From positions 1-45,640 of the forward strand of contig JAFZWG010000043.1 in the NCBI GenBank assembly GCA_017617395.1: 45,640 nt of DNA, written 5' to 3'. This document shows, in pieces, positions 16,426 through 24,732 of this stretch; the stretch's first letter is position 1; every line of letters begins with the position of its first letter. The position numbers were made by a program, and so were the translations under genes. The notes under the pieces were generated by a model. The model was not told where the DNA came from, did not search any database, and worked only from the letters and a program-made list of their open reading frames with translations. This DNA is from Lachnospiraceae bacterium. GTDB taxonomy: Bacteria; Bacillota; Clostridia; Lachnospirales; Lachnospiraceae.

Positions 16426-16992
16426 TTATTCACCGGCATGACTGCCGATGTGGCGCATGTATAAGGCGAGCGCCGAGCCGACAAATGCATTGCAGAACTC
16501 TCCGCTGCCGAACCGCTCCAGCACTTCCGAAACCGGTATCTCCACCGGCTCCACGAACTCGTCCTCGTCCGTGTGCAGCTCGTTCGTCGCCGTGAGGTCC
16601 TCCGCCAGAACGAACGTGATCGTGTTGGCGTAGATCGCAGGATTCGGATTGCAGCAGCCGAGCACCGTGACCTTGCCGGCGCGGTATCCGGTCTCCTCGT
16701 ACAGCTCGCGGATTGCTCCGTCCTCCGCCGCCTCGTCGTCCTCCTTCACGCCGCCCGGAAACTCCACGGTGATGCCTTCCATGCCGTGGCGCCACTGGCG
16801 AACCATCACGAATTTGCCGTCCTTCACGGGGACCGCGATCACCCAGTTTCGGGTGCGGATCGACACATAACGGCCGGCGTAACCGCTCGCCGCACGCTCC
16901 TCCTTCTCGATCAATTCCATGATCGGATGCTTCAAAAGCGGATGCGACGAGAGCGTCTCCCAGCGGAGTGACGCGTCCTTCTCATTGTCCAT
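16426..16992 (-). CDS. Nudix hydrolase, ADP-ribose pyrophosphatase-like
   Basis: 188 residues from the ATG at 16992 (M-D-N-E-K), with GGAGGGAG upstream; a longer in-frame reading to 17295 would run through the GH10 gene and is rejected. A perfect Nudix box GX5EX7REUXEEXGU occupies about residues 98-120 (GGVKEDDE...REL-x-EETGY), preceded by VRQWRHGMEGITVEFPGG, an arrangement typical of ADP-sugar pyrophosphatases of the NudF type. It probably splits a nucleotide diphosphate sugar into NMP and sugar phosphate. Sits between GH10 and a second Nudix gene in a hemicellulose cluster, so a link to pentose metabolism is possible but inferred. Confidence 0.87.
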   Translation of the reverse strand: MDNEKDASLRWETLSSHPLLKHPIMELIEKEERAASGYAGRYVSIRTRNWVIAVPVKDGKFVMVRQWRHGMEGITVEFPGGVKEDDEAAEDGAIRELYEETGYRAGKVTVLGCCNPNPAIYANTITFVLAEDLTATNELHTDEDEFVEPVEIPVSEVLERFGSGEFCNAFVGSALALYMRHIGSHAGE

Positions 16993-17036
16993 AGAATCAT
17001 CTCCCTCCGGCCTGCGCTTTTGCGGCAAAGCCATCC

Positions 17037-18287
17037 TTACAGTACGATCGTCTCGTCCCCGACGCCGTCCTCGCGGAGCACAACCGCCGCCGTCTTCGCG
17101 CCGTCCGAGAGCTCGTAGTCGCCCTTGAAGCCCGTGAGCGTCACAAAGCCCGCCTCGTCCGTCGTGACCTCGCAATCGGTCCACCACTCGCCGCGGATGA
17201 GGTCCTTGAGCATCTCGTACGAAGGCTTCGGCGAGCCGTCCTTGCGGAGCACGCCGCTCGGTGCGCCGAGCCATGCGCCGTCCGTAAAATCCCATCCCGT
17301 GATCGCCTGCACCTGCGGATGGTCGAACAGCAGGCGATACATCTCCTCCATCTCGCGGCGCTGCCGCTCCTCGCCCTCGGGCGTTGTCGGCCAGGACTCC
17401 ACCTGCCAGTCGTTGAGGTCCACAATATGCGCGGGCATCAGATCTCCCGAGATCAAAGTATTTTCCGTAAAATGAATCGGCAGTCCGAAGTGCTCGAAAC
17501 GGCGGAGCACCTCCTCCACCTTCTTCGCGCCCCAGTAGCCCTGGTGCTGGTGCGACTGAATGCCGATCGCGTCGATCGGAACGCCCGCGTTCAAGCAGCC
17601 GTCGATCAGAATCTCGTACGAGATCGAAGTGTTAAAGTCGTTGATCAGCAAGGTCGCGCCGGGGTTGGCCTCCTTCGCCTGCGCGAACACGCGCTTAATC
17701 AGGCCGACGCGGCCGAAGTCGTTGCAGATGCGCGTGATGGCGTTGTCGTATTTGTCGAAGATCGGCATGATGACAACCTCGTTGATCGCATCCCACATGT
17801 CGATCACACCGCGGAAGCCCGTGACCTCGCGCGTGATGCGCTCCATCTGCTTGCGGTAGATCGTATCGTTATCGTACTTTAAAAGCCAGTCCGCGCACGC
17901 CGTGTGCCAGCACAGCGGATGGCCCTTGACGGTCACGCCCTTGCTCTGCATGAATTTTGCGGTCGCGAGCGTCGCCTCCGTGTTCGGCTTGCCCTCCTCG
18001 CGCTCGTACATGCCCCAGTAGAACGGGAGCGTACCGTAGTTGTAAACGGCGAGCCACTGCTCGATCTTCTTCTGAAGCGTCTCGGGATTCGGCCGGAATC
18101 GCGGCGGCATGTTCGCCACGGCCTCCGGATTCTGGCTCATCACGTACGAAAGGAAGTCAAATGCTCCGCAGCCGAACAAAAACGCGTGGTTCGTCTGGCG
18201 AAGCGTAAGTTTCGTGTTCGCCATCGCCCTGCCCTGCGCGTCCGTAACCTTCACTCTTTTCGTTGCTTTTCTGTGATCAATTCCCAT
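17037..18287 (-). CDS. Glycoside hydrolase family 10 endo-beta-1,4-xylanase, cytoplasmic
   Basis: 416 residues from the ATG at 18287 (MGIDHRK), chosen because GAGAGGG lies 8 bases upstream; an ATG at 18314 has a cramped ribosome site. TIM barrel with acid/base E170 in WDAINEV and nucleophile E275 in HFTENT; the substrate-binding motif GHPLCWHT is present. An N-terminal beta-strand section precedes the barrel and a short C-terminal beta domain follows. No signal peptide, as in the intracellular GH10 enzymes that cut short xylo-oligosaccharides or aryl-xylosides after import. In a leftward cluster, 62 bases after GH43 and 44 before a Nudix gene. Confidence 0.9.
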   Translation of the reverse strand: MGIDHRKATKRVKVTDAQGRAMANTKLTLRQTNHAFLFGCGAFDFLSYVMSQNPEAVANMPPRFRPNPETLQKKIEQWLAVYNYGTLPFYWGMYEREEGKPNTEATLATAKFMQSKGVTVKGHPLCWHTACADWLLKYDNDTIYRKQMERITREVTGFRGVIDMWDAINEVVIMPIFDKYDNAITRICNDFGRVGLIKRVFAQAKEANPGATLLINDFNTSISYEILIDGCLNAGVPIDAIGIQSHQHQGYWGAKKVEEVLRRFEHFGLPIHFTENTLISGDLMPAHIVDLNDWQVESWPTTPEGEERQRREMEEMYRLLFDHPQVQAITGWDFTDGAWLGAPSGVLRKDGSPKPSYEMLKDLIRGEWWTDCEVTTDEAGFVTLTGFKGDYELSDGAKTAAVVLREDGVGDETIVL

Positions 18288-18349
18288 GTCGTAACCCTCT
18301 CTGTCCCAATGCATTTCCCTTGTTTTTTCTATATTCTACTGCTGTAGTC

Positions 18350-19876
18350 TCAGCTTCTGTACACAAAATCGCGGAACACCGCGGTTCCTCCCGCCATCGC
18401 GGTCGACAGAACGCACAACCCGAACCGCGCGCCCGTAAAATGATCAAGCCTAAAGAACATCTTATGCGGCTCTCCGACGGTCTCCGTCGCATCCCCGCGG
18501 CGCACATACGCCTGCACGGTGTCCTTCATGTTCGTAAAATCCGCCCGGATTCCCACTGTAAGCGTGTCCTCAGAAATCTCCTCGCGGTACGTAATCTCGC
18601 CGGGCTCCGTGTCGTTTCCGCCTATGGCGAAGCCCTTCGTCGGCTCCTTTCGCTCGATGACGACGAGATACTTCTTGCCGTTCTCCTCGAGGATTCCGAC
18701 CGCCAGGTACGCGCCCTGCAGCGCGCACAGTCCGGCGAAATCTCCGCCCGAGAGTCCCGCGGTGTCCACCGTCACCTCGGCCTCGCACGTCGGGTAGCAC
18801 ATCCGCTGCGTGAGCGTGTTGCGTGCCTGCGTGATATTCGCGCACTCCTCGCCGGTCGTGACGGCCAGGCCGCCCTCCGGCAGGATCGTCCAGCGCTCCT
18901 CATCCGGCACATGGTTCCACTGCCACTGCGGCGCGAGCTCGCGGTCCTTCCCTGCGCAAAAGTCATCCGACACAAACAGCGGTTGGTACTCATGCCCCGG
19001 TCTTGTGCTCACGATCGGCAGATCCTCCGGAAGCCGCCCGTTGTCGCCGAACACCGGCCGCTCGCCGTTCCACGTGACCGGCACCAGCACCGGAATGCGA
19101 CCGATGGCGCCCGAGTCGCGGAACAATACTGCGAACCATCGTCCGTCCGGTGTGTCCACCAGGCCGCCCTGCGCGATGCCCTGCCCGCAGTAGCCGCCGT
19201 CGTCCCAGAACACGTCGCCTCCGTCGTACGGGCCCTCGATTGCCGCTGCCGTGAACACCGCCTCCGTGCGGCGGCTCTTGTCCTTCGGCCAGTGGATGAG
19301 CGTGAGCACGTATCGCCCGTCAATCTTGTAAAAATGCGACCCCTCATACCCTAAGAAAACGTTCTCGCGGTCGTCCCGCAGGATGATGCAGTCGATACCG
19401 CCCTCCGCCGGTCCCGTGAGGTCCGCCGAGAGCTCGGTCAGATGAATCTCGGCGTTGCCGTAGACGATGAACACGCGCCCGTCGTCATCCCACAACAGTG
19501 AGCAGTCGTGGTAGTAGCCGCGGATCTTGCGGTGCTCCCACGGTCCGTCGATGCGGTCCGCGATGAAGAGGTGCGTGTCCTCCTGCCCGTGGCTCACAAA
19601 CGCCGCATAGAAGCGCCCGTCGTGGCAGCGAAGGCTCGCCGCCCACATGCCCTTGCCGTAGAGGTTCTGCCCGTCCTCAAGCCGCTCCGCAGGCGTGTCG
19701 TCGAGCCGGTCGAAGAGGTACGCCGCGATCTCCCAGTTCGCGAGATCATATGAGCGCAGGATCACACCGCCCGGCATAAAATACATCGTCGTGCTGATCA
19801 TGTAATACGTGTCGTCAACGCGGATCACATCCGGATCCGGATAGTCCATCCTCGTGAGCGGATTGACGTTGGTCAT
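18350..19876 (-). CDS. Glycoside hydrolase family 43 with C-terminal beta-sandwich (xylosidase/arabinofuranosidase)
   Basis: 508 residues, GGAGG 8 bases before the ATG. Residues 1-300 are a five-bladed propeller: catalytic base Asp in YPDPDVIRVDDTYY (about residue 14), modulator Asp in HDCSLLWDDDG, acid Glu in GYEGSHFYKIDGRYV. Residues 310-508 form a concanavalin-like domain often found in GH43 subfamilies 11 and 12. No signal peptide, so a cytoplasmic oligosaccharide hydrolase. Immediately upstream of the GH10 gene and 23 bases downstream of the spermidine-synthase-like gene, hence probably co-transcribed. Confidence 0.9.
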   Translation of the reverse strand: MTNVNPLTRMDYPDPDVIRVDDTYYMISTTMYFMPGGVILRSYDLANWEIAAYLFDRLDDTPAERLEDGQNLYGKGMWAASLRCHDGRFYAAFVSHGQEDTHLFIADRIDGPWEHRKIRGYYHDCSLLWDDDGRVFIVYGNAEIHLTELSADLTGPAEGGIDCIILRDDRENVFLGYEGSHFYKIDGRYVLTLIHWPKDKSRRTEAVFTAAAIEGPYDGGDVFWDDGGYCGQGIAQGGLVDTPDGRWFAVLFRDSGAIGRIPVLVPVTWNGERPVFGDNGRLPEDLPIVSTRPGHEYQPLFVSDDFCAGKDRELAPQWQWNHVPDEERWTILPEGGLAVTTGEECANITQARNTLTQRMCYPTCEAEVTVDTAGLSGGDFAGLCALQGAYLAVGILEENGKKYLVVIERKEPTKGFAIGGNDTEPGEITYREEISEDTLTVGIRADFTNMKDTVQAYVRRGDATETVGEPHKMFFRLDHFTGARFGLCVLSTAMAGGTAVFRDFVYRS

Positions 19877-19899
19877 AGCATTTTCCTCCGAATCAGCGC

Positions 19900-21576
19900 C
19901 TAGAAGGCTTCCAGCAAAGCGGCCAGGCCGCCCTCGCGGTAAATCTCGCGGTAATAGTCGACCTCATCGCGGATTCTGTCATCAATCATGCGCATGCCCA
20001 GAAGTTCCACGGGTGCGCAGTCGTCCGTCAGAATGCGGTCGCCGCCCTCGTAAGATTTCATCAACATCTCCGCTCTCACCATCATGTCCCGGAGATCCTC
20101 GTCGTCCTCGAGTTCCGTCTGGCGCCGGAAGGTCTCCATCATCGCAGGGTTGGCGGACGCATAGAGCTCCATGTTGGTGGCGCCGGGCACGCTGACCGTC
20201 CACACCTGCGGGAACACCTTCGCCACGGTGTCCGAGAGGTAGAAGTTGATTCCGTCCTCATCCTCGCCGGACATGACCATGTTGACCACCATCACGCCGT
20301 TGTCCGTCAGATGGTCCCGAACAAGCGTAAAAAACTCCACGGACGACATCTGAAACGGGATGGTGATGTCCTGGTAGGCATCGACCATGATGACGTCGTA
20401 GCGCGTGTCCACGGCGTTCAGAAACGCCCGACCGTCGTACGTTGTCACCTTCACATCGTCGGGCAGTTCAAAATATTGCTTCGCGAGCTCCGTGATCTTC
20501 TCGTCGATCTCGACGCCCTCGATCGTCATATTCGAAAAATACCGCCTGCACTGCGTCGCGAACGTCCCCGAGCCGTTGCCGAGCACAAGAACCGACAGCG
20601 GTTTCTCGTTCGCGCCCGCCATCAAAGGCGCCGCCATCGCGTAGTCGTAATACATCCCCGTCAGCCCGCGCTCCTTGCGGTAGACGGACTGCACGCCGAA
20701 CAACACGTTGGTCGCGAGCACGATGTCGCGGTCGTCCTCAAACACCTGCAGATAGTTGTAAACCGACTCTCCCTCGTAGATGAGGTCCTTCTGCCAGAAG
20801 GCGAAGCTTCTGTTGTGCCCGAAGATGCAGCACACAAGGAAAATGACCATCACCACCGGAAGTTTTTTCACCTTCCGAACCGCCACTCCCGAGGAGATAA
20901 AGTACGTCGCCGCCAGCGCGATCAGAATGCCGGCGAAAATCAGAAACGTGATCGCCGTGCCGACCGCGGGGATGCTCACAAACGTCGGAACGAACGTTCC
21001 GATGATGCTTCCGACGGTGTTCGCCGCATTCAGGTTGCCGACGAGACGGCCGTTGTCCTCGAGGTTGTCCGTCGCGAATTTGGCGAGGGACGGCGTGACC
21101 GTGCCAAGCAAAAACAGCGGGAACACGAAGATCACCATGCACGCCGCGAACCCGGCGATGATCAGATAATTGCTGCTCACCGAGAAGATCAGCAGCGCCG
21201 AGATGCCGAGGATGATGTATTTGCCGACGACCGGGATCAGAGCGATCCAAACCGCCGCGATCAGCACGCGCGCATACAGTCTGTCCGGATCGGGCTTTTT
21301 GTCCGCGCTTCTGCCGCCGTAGATGTTGCCGAGCGCCATCGCGATCATGATGGTGCCGATGATGATCGTCCACACGATCTGGGACGAGCTGAAATACGGC
21401 GCCAGCAGACGGCTCGCACCGAGCTCGACCGCCATCACGGACATTCCCGCGAAAAATTCGGTCAGATACAAAAAGATTCTCCGCTTGAGGATCGGCCGCC
21501 GCTCCGCGAGCTTTCCGACCTCTGCGTTCACTGCCGCTTCACCCGCGATCGCCTCCGTTGTCTTCACCTTCTCCAC
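19900..21576 (-). CDS. Membrane-fused spermidine-synthase-like methyltransferase-fold protein
   Basis: About 558 residues from a GTG at 21576 with AGGTGG eight bases upstream; an ATG at 21657 would overlap the HAD gene by 59 bases and lacks support. Residues about 30-270 contain eight or so transmembrane helices of the kind fused to SpeE in many bacteria (RRIFLYLTEFFAGMSVMAVE; TPSLAKFA). Residues about 310-500 are a spermidine-synthase-type Rossmann domain: VLGNGSGTFA, VEIDEKI, and VDAYQDITIPFQM. Whether it makes a polyamine is unproven: many such fusions have no assigned substrate, and no SpeD or decarboxylase gene is near. Odd to find between a HAD phosphatase and hemicellulases. Confidence 0.82.
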   Translation of the reverse strand: MEKVKTTEAIAGEAAVNAEVGKLAERRPILKRRIFLYLTEFFAGMSVMAVELGASRLLAPYFSSSQIVWTIIIGTIMIAMALGNIYGGRSADKKPDPDRLYARVLIAAVWIALIPVVGKYIILGISALLIFSVSSNYLIIAGFAACMVIFVFPLFLLGTVTPSLAKFATDNLEDNGRLVGNLNAANTVGSIIGTFVPTFVSIPAVGTAITFLIFAGILIALAATYFISSGVAVRKVKKLPVVMVIFLVCCIFGHNRSFAFWQKDLIYEGESVYNYLQVFEDDRDIVLATNVLFGVQSVYRKERGLTGMYYDYAMAAPLMAGANEKPLSVLVLGNGSGTFATQCRRYFSNMTIEGVEIDEKITELAKQYFELPDDVKVTTYDGRAFLNAVDTRYDVIMVDAYQDITIPFQMSSVEFFTLVRDHLTDNGVMVVNMVMSGEDEDGINFYLSDTVAKVFPQVWTVSVPGATNMELYASANPAMMETFRRQTELEDDEDLRDMMVRAEMLMKSYEGGDRILTDDCAPVELLGMRMIDDRIRDEVDYYREIYREGGLAALLEAF

Positions 21577-21598
21577 GTTTTCTTCCACCTTTGTTTTT

Positions 21599-22258
21599 TC
21601 ATTTGCCTGCGGTGCGAAGCATCCACGCACACGCATCGTCCATGTCCTCCGCAACATACGCGCTCAACTCGCGCATCTCAGCTGTCACCGGCAGCAGGTC
21701 CGGCACCATCACCGGCAGCATCCCTGCCGCATGCGCCGCGCGGATTCCGTTGTGCGAATCCTCCACCGCGATCGCCTCCTCCGGCGCAACCGCAAGAGCT
21801 TCGCACGCCGTTAAAAAGATCTCCGGATCGGGCTTTGAGTGCTTCACCGTATCCCCGCCGACAACCGCCGTAAAATACTCCGCCAGCCCCGTCGAAGTAA
21901 GATGCGCAAGCACCTTCTCCCGCCTCGTCGAGGACGCGACCGCAAGCCGCAACCCGGTATCGCGAAGCGCCGCAAGCGCCTCCCTCACGCCGTCCTTCAC
22001 CGGCACGCCGTGCTCCGCTACAAAACGGTTATACGTTTTGCTCGTCTTCCTGCAATACTCCGGATACGGAAAATCCTTCCCGTAATGCTCGTACACGATG
22101 CTCTCCGTCACCTGCGCGTTGACGCCGATGCAGAGCGCGTACACTTCCTCCATGTTCGGAATGTTTTCTTCCTTCGCGACCTCGAGCCAGCAGTCCCGGC
22201 AGAGCCGCTCCGTGTCAAACAACACGCCGTCCATATCAAAAACCACCGCAGTAATCAT
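21599..22258 (-). CDS. HAD-superfamily phosphatase, beta-phosphoglucomutase-like
   Basis: 219 residues from the ATG at 22258 (MITAVVFD), with GGAAGGTGG upstream. All HAD motifs are visible: motif I DMDGVLFDTE with the nucleophile Asp near residue 8, a helical cap, motif II in VASSTRREKV, motif III Lys in SKPDPEIF, and motif IV VEDSHNGI. This set matches the phosphoglucomutase/phosphatase subfamily (pgmB, yniC-type). It probably acts on a small sugar phosphate in the cytoplasm. Same strand, between the RNHCP gene and the SpeE-like gene, in an apparent operon. Confidence 0.87.
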   Translation of the reverse strand: MITAVVFDMDGVLFDTERLCRDCWLEVAKEENIPNMEEVYALCIGVNAQVTESIVYEHYGKDFPYPEYCRKTSKTYNRFVAEHGVPVKDGVREALAALRDTGLRLAVASSTRREKVLAHLTSTGLAEYFTAVVGGDTVKHSKPDPEIFLTACEALAVAPEEAIAVEDSHNGIRAAHAAGMLPVMVPDLLPVTAEMRELSAYVAEDMDDACAWMLRTAGK

Positions 22259-22313
22259 ACTTTCCACCTTCCGATCATACGCACAGCGAAGCTTACTCTC
22301 CGTCACCCGCAGC

Positions 22314-22739
22314 CTACTGGATTCTTCCCTCGCCGCCCATCAGCCGCGTCATCTCCTCGATGCGCTCGATCGGGAACGGAGGGTTCGTGAGCGGCCGTAG
22401 CGCGATGGACATCAGCTTCATCGGGTTGTCGTCCGCCGCAACACGGTTCGAGCTCATCGCGCCGCACACGCGGCAGCGGTGAATGATGGCCCACTCGCCG
22501 TTCTTTCTCACCCACACCGCAATCGCGTCCATGTGGCCGCCGCAGTCGCTCTCGCGATCTCCCGGCTCGATGTCCACATGAAGGCTCGTCAGGCAGTTCG
22601 GGCAATGGTTTCTGTGGTCGCTCCCCGCGCCCGCGGGCACGACCGTTCTGCCGCACTCCTTGCACACGAACGTCTCGTCGCACGGATGCGTCTTATAATA
22701 TCCCTTCTCGTAGGATCTCTTCTTGTTTTCGCGGTTCAT
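22314..22739 (-). CDS. RNHCP-domain zinc-binding protein
   Basis: 141 residues. The eponymous RNHCP motif is present (SDHRNHCPNCLTSLHVD, about residues 40-56), with an upstream CKECG, a middle GDRESDCGGHM and a downstream HRCRVCG...SNRVAADDN, which together give four Cys pairs able to bind zinc. The family is widespread but functionally uncharacterised. GGAGATG precedes the ATG at 22739. First gene of the leftward run that ends with GH127; the gap to the HAD gene is 55 bases. Confidence 0.88.
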   Translation of the reverse strand: MNRENKKRSYEKGYYKTHPCDETFVCKECGRTVVPAGAGSDHRNHCPNCLTSLHVDIEPGDRESDCGGHMDAIAVWVRKNGEWAIIHRCRVCGAMSSNRVAADDNPMKLMSIALRPLTNPPFPIERIEEMTRLMGGEGRIQ

Positions 22740-22832
22740 ATTGCATCTCCCATCGTTTCATTTTCCGGCGAAACAGAGCCCGGGCGGTGCCGCGCAAAAA
22801 CGGCTGGCCGGGACGCTTCGCCCCACGCTGTC

Positions 22833-22861
22833 AGTTTACCACACAACGCCCCTTCGCACAA
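22833..22861 (-). promoter_or_regulatory. Candidate promoter of the RNHCP-to-GH127 gene run
   Basis: Minus strand TTGTGC (complement of 22856-22861), 17-base spacer, TAAACT (complement of 22833-22838). The match to consensus is moderate. The stretch 22740-22929 holds no gene. ACAAGG-AAAATG-CCTTGT (22858-22875) is a small dyad at the -35 position. Confidence 0.35.
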
Positions 22862-22929
22862 GGAAAATGCCTTGTCGTATCCTATCCACTTGGATGCATC
22901 GAACAAGCCATTTTCCGAAACGCACATAC

Positions 22930-22958
22930 AAAAAGCGGGCACACCGGAATGTGCCCGC
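22930..22958 (-). terminator. Terminator of the envelope operon
   Basis: GCGGGCACA (22935-22943) pairs with TGTGCCCGC (22950-22958) around six bases. On the minus strand it is followed by TTTTT, 29 bases after the stop of the 573-residue protein gene. Confidence 0.9.
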
Positions 22959-22986
22959 CATACTTTTTGTTGTTCTCTTTTCCGGA

Positions 22987-24708
22987 TTACTCCGTCTTGC
23001 TGCCGTTCGTGTTCGCGATCATCTCAAGAAGCTTCCACTGCGGGTTGTCCTTGCCGTCGTCGGTGTCGTCGTAGTAGACGAAGTAGAACGTCGAATCCAT
23101 CGGGATTGCAACATCCTCGCCGGTTCTCGTCAGCTTGATGTGCTTTACGAAGTAGACGTAAGCGGAGAAGCAATTGTCCGAGTACACGGTGTAGTCCTTC
23201 ACCGTCAGGCCCTCGATCCGGTTGTTTGCCGCATTGTGGTCGCTGATGAAGGTGATGTCGATACCGGTCGCATACTCCTTCGCCTTGTTATACAAAAGCG
23301 TGTCCTTCACGATGTAGGAGCGCATCTCGGCCAGACCGTAGTTGCTGCCCTTGAGGTCCTTCGTCGTAAAATCCATCCACTTCTTCGAGACGTTTACCGC
23401 CAGCTCCTTGCGCTCCTCCGGCATCTCAAGGCCGGTCTGCGGCGCATAGCCGATATCGATGTTGCCCTCGCTGTCCGTCTCATAGTTCGAAACGAGCTCG
23501 CCGTTCGCATCGCGGATCTCGACTACAGGCTTTAAGAGGAGTCCCTCCACCTGATACGTCACGTTCGAGGGGATGGTCACATAATCCACCAGCAGCGTCA
23601 GATCCTTCGGAAGCTCCGAGCGTTTCACGATATACTGCTCCGTAAGCTGCTTGCCGTTGACCGAAACCGTGTAGTTCGACGGCACCGTGTAGACGTAATC
23701 GGACGTCTCCACGTAGTTCGTCTCGCTGATTACCGGCGTGATCTCGTCAATCTTCCAGTCGCAGACCTCCAGGATGGCAAGAATGCGGCGGGGATTGTAG
23801 GACGTGAGCGTCATACGGGCAACAACCTTGTCATCGCCCAGAATATCGTAGACCGGATTGGTCGTGCTGTAGCTCTTCTCGTTCTTTTTGCAGGTGTATT
23901 TGCCGACGGCTGCGAGCATCTTGAGGTACTCTTCCTTGACGATATCCTCGCTCTCAAACTCGCCGGAGAGCTTCGGAATCTCCACCTGCGATGCGATGCT
24001 TCCGCTGCGCGCTTTCGTCTCAAACTCCTGCAGCAGGCGTGCGAGATGGTTCTCAACCTGCGAATTCTCGTAATCGACCAGACAGCGGTCGGTGTATCTC
24101 CACAGAAGGAATCCGCAGACCAGCAGGATCACTGCCCATACGGCAAGACCAACGAGGAAAATTCTGCGTCCGCGGCGGTTCTTCTTCTCCTGCGCACGCT
24201 GACGGTTGCGGCGTCTGCGTGCTGCCTCCGACTCTCCGTCGTCATCACCGCCGTCTCCTCCGGTTCCGTTCGGACCGTCCTTGATAACGGTCTTGCGGAC
24301 ACTGCGGTCCGGAGCTCCGCTCCGCGTCGTGTCGGTGCGGCGCGAAAGGCCGATGGTTGACTTGTCGCCTCCGGCCGATGCTCTCGTCGTACCCGAAGCA
24401 GTCCTCTTTGCGGTACTGCCGGCAGCCCCCGCAGCGGCCGCCTTGCGCGGTGCTTCGGCGGAAGCCGTCTTGCGCGGTGCCTCGGTGGAAACCGTTCTGC
24501 GCGGCGTCTCCGAAGCGGATGTGCTTCGCTGCGGCGCCGTGTGGTTTACCTTCGGCGGTACCGGTTTATCGGAATAATCGCGTCCCGTCTTCGCCGCAAG
24601 TTCCTTCCAGAAGGAATCCTCCTCGGCCGCCTCGTCCTGATATGCGTCGTACATATCGCGATAGCGCTTGCCGCTCACGGTCCGCGGTGTTTTCTTGTCC
24701 TTAGCCAT
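22987..24708 (-). CDS. Large single-pass membrane protein, unrecognised
   Basis: 573 residues. Residues 1-170 are a charged, Ala/Ser/Thr/Arg-rich cytoplasmic part with a degenerate repeat of about 8-9 residues (TEAPRKTAS, AEAPRKAAA). A basic stretch RRRRNRQRAQEKKNRRGRR precedes one transmembrane helix at about 180-203 (LVGLAVWAVILLVCGFLLW). The remaining 370 residues are predicted extracytoplasmic, rich in beta strands, without Cys clusters or recognised catalytic motifs. It is the last gene of an operon with PAP2, GT2-GtrA and phosphodiester glycosidase genes, 24 bases after the last, so a structural or binding role in the same surface-glycan pathway is inferred. No family assignment is made. 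Confidence 0.8.
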   Translation of the reverse strand: MAKDKKTPRTVSGKRYRDMYDAYQDEAAEEDSFWKELAAKTGRDYSDKPVPPKVNHTAPQRSTSASETPRRTVSTEAPRKTASAEAPRKAAAAGAAGSTAKRTASGTTRASAGGDKSTIGLSRRTDTTRSGAPDRSVRKTVIKDGPNGTGGDGGDDDGESEAARRRRNRQRAQEKKNRRGRRIFLVGLAVWAVILLVCGFLLWRYTDRCLVDYENSQVENHLARLLQEFETKARSGSIASQVEIPKLSGEFESEDIVKEEYLKMLAAVGKYTCKKNEKSYSTTNPVYDILGDDKVVARMTLTSYNPRRILAILEVCDWKIDEITPVISETNYVETSDYVYTVPSNYTVSVNGKQLTEQYIVKRSELPKDLTLLVDYVTIPSNVTYQVEGLLLKPVVEIRDANGELVSNYETDSEGNIDIGYAPQTGLEMPEERKELAVNVSKKWMDFTTKDLKGSNYGLAEMRSYIVKDTLLYNKAKEYATGIDITFISDHNAANNRIEGLTVKDYTVYSDNCFSAYVYFVKHIKLTRTGEDVAIPMDSTFYFVYYDDTDDGKDNPQWKLLEMIANTNGSKTE

Positions 24709-24732
24709 AAACTATCTGTCTCCCTGCTTTTC

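Noticed and set aside
16993-17295. N-terminal extension of the Nudix protein
   Set aside because: It runs over the 3' end of GH10 in another frame and is Arg/Gly-rich; GGAGGGAG marks the start at 16992.
20311-21873. 520-codon antisense open frame over the SpeE-like gene
   Set aside because: Arg/His/Asp-rich composition, no motif, and it crosses two real minus-strand genes.
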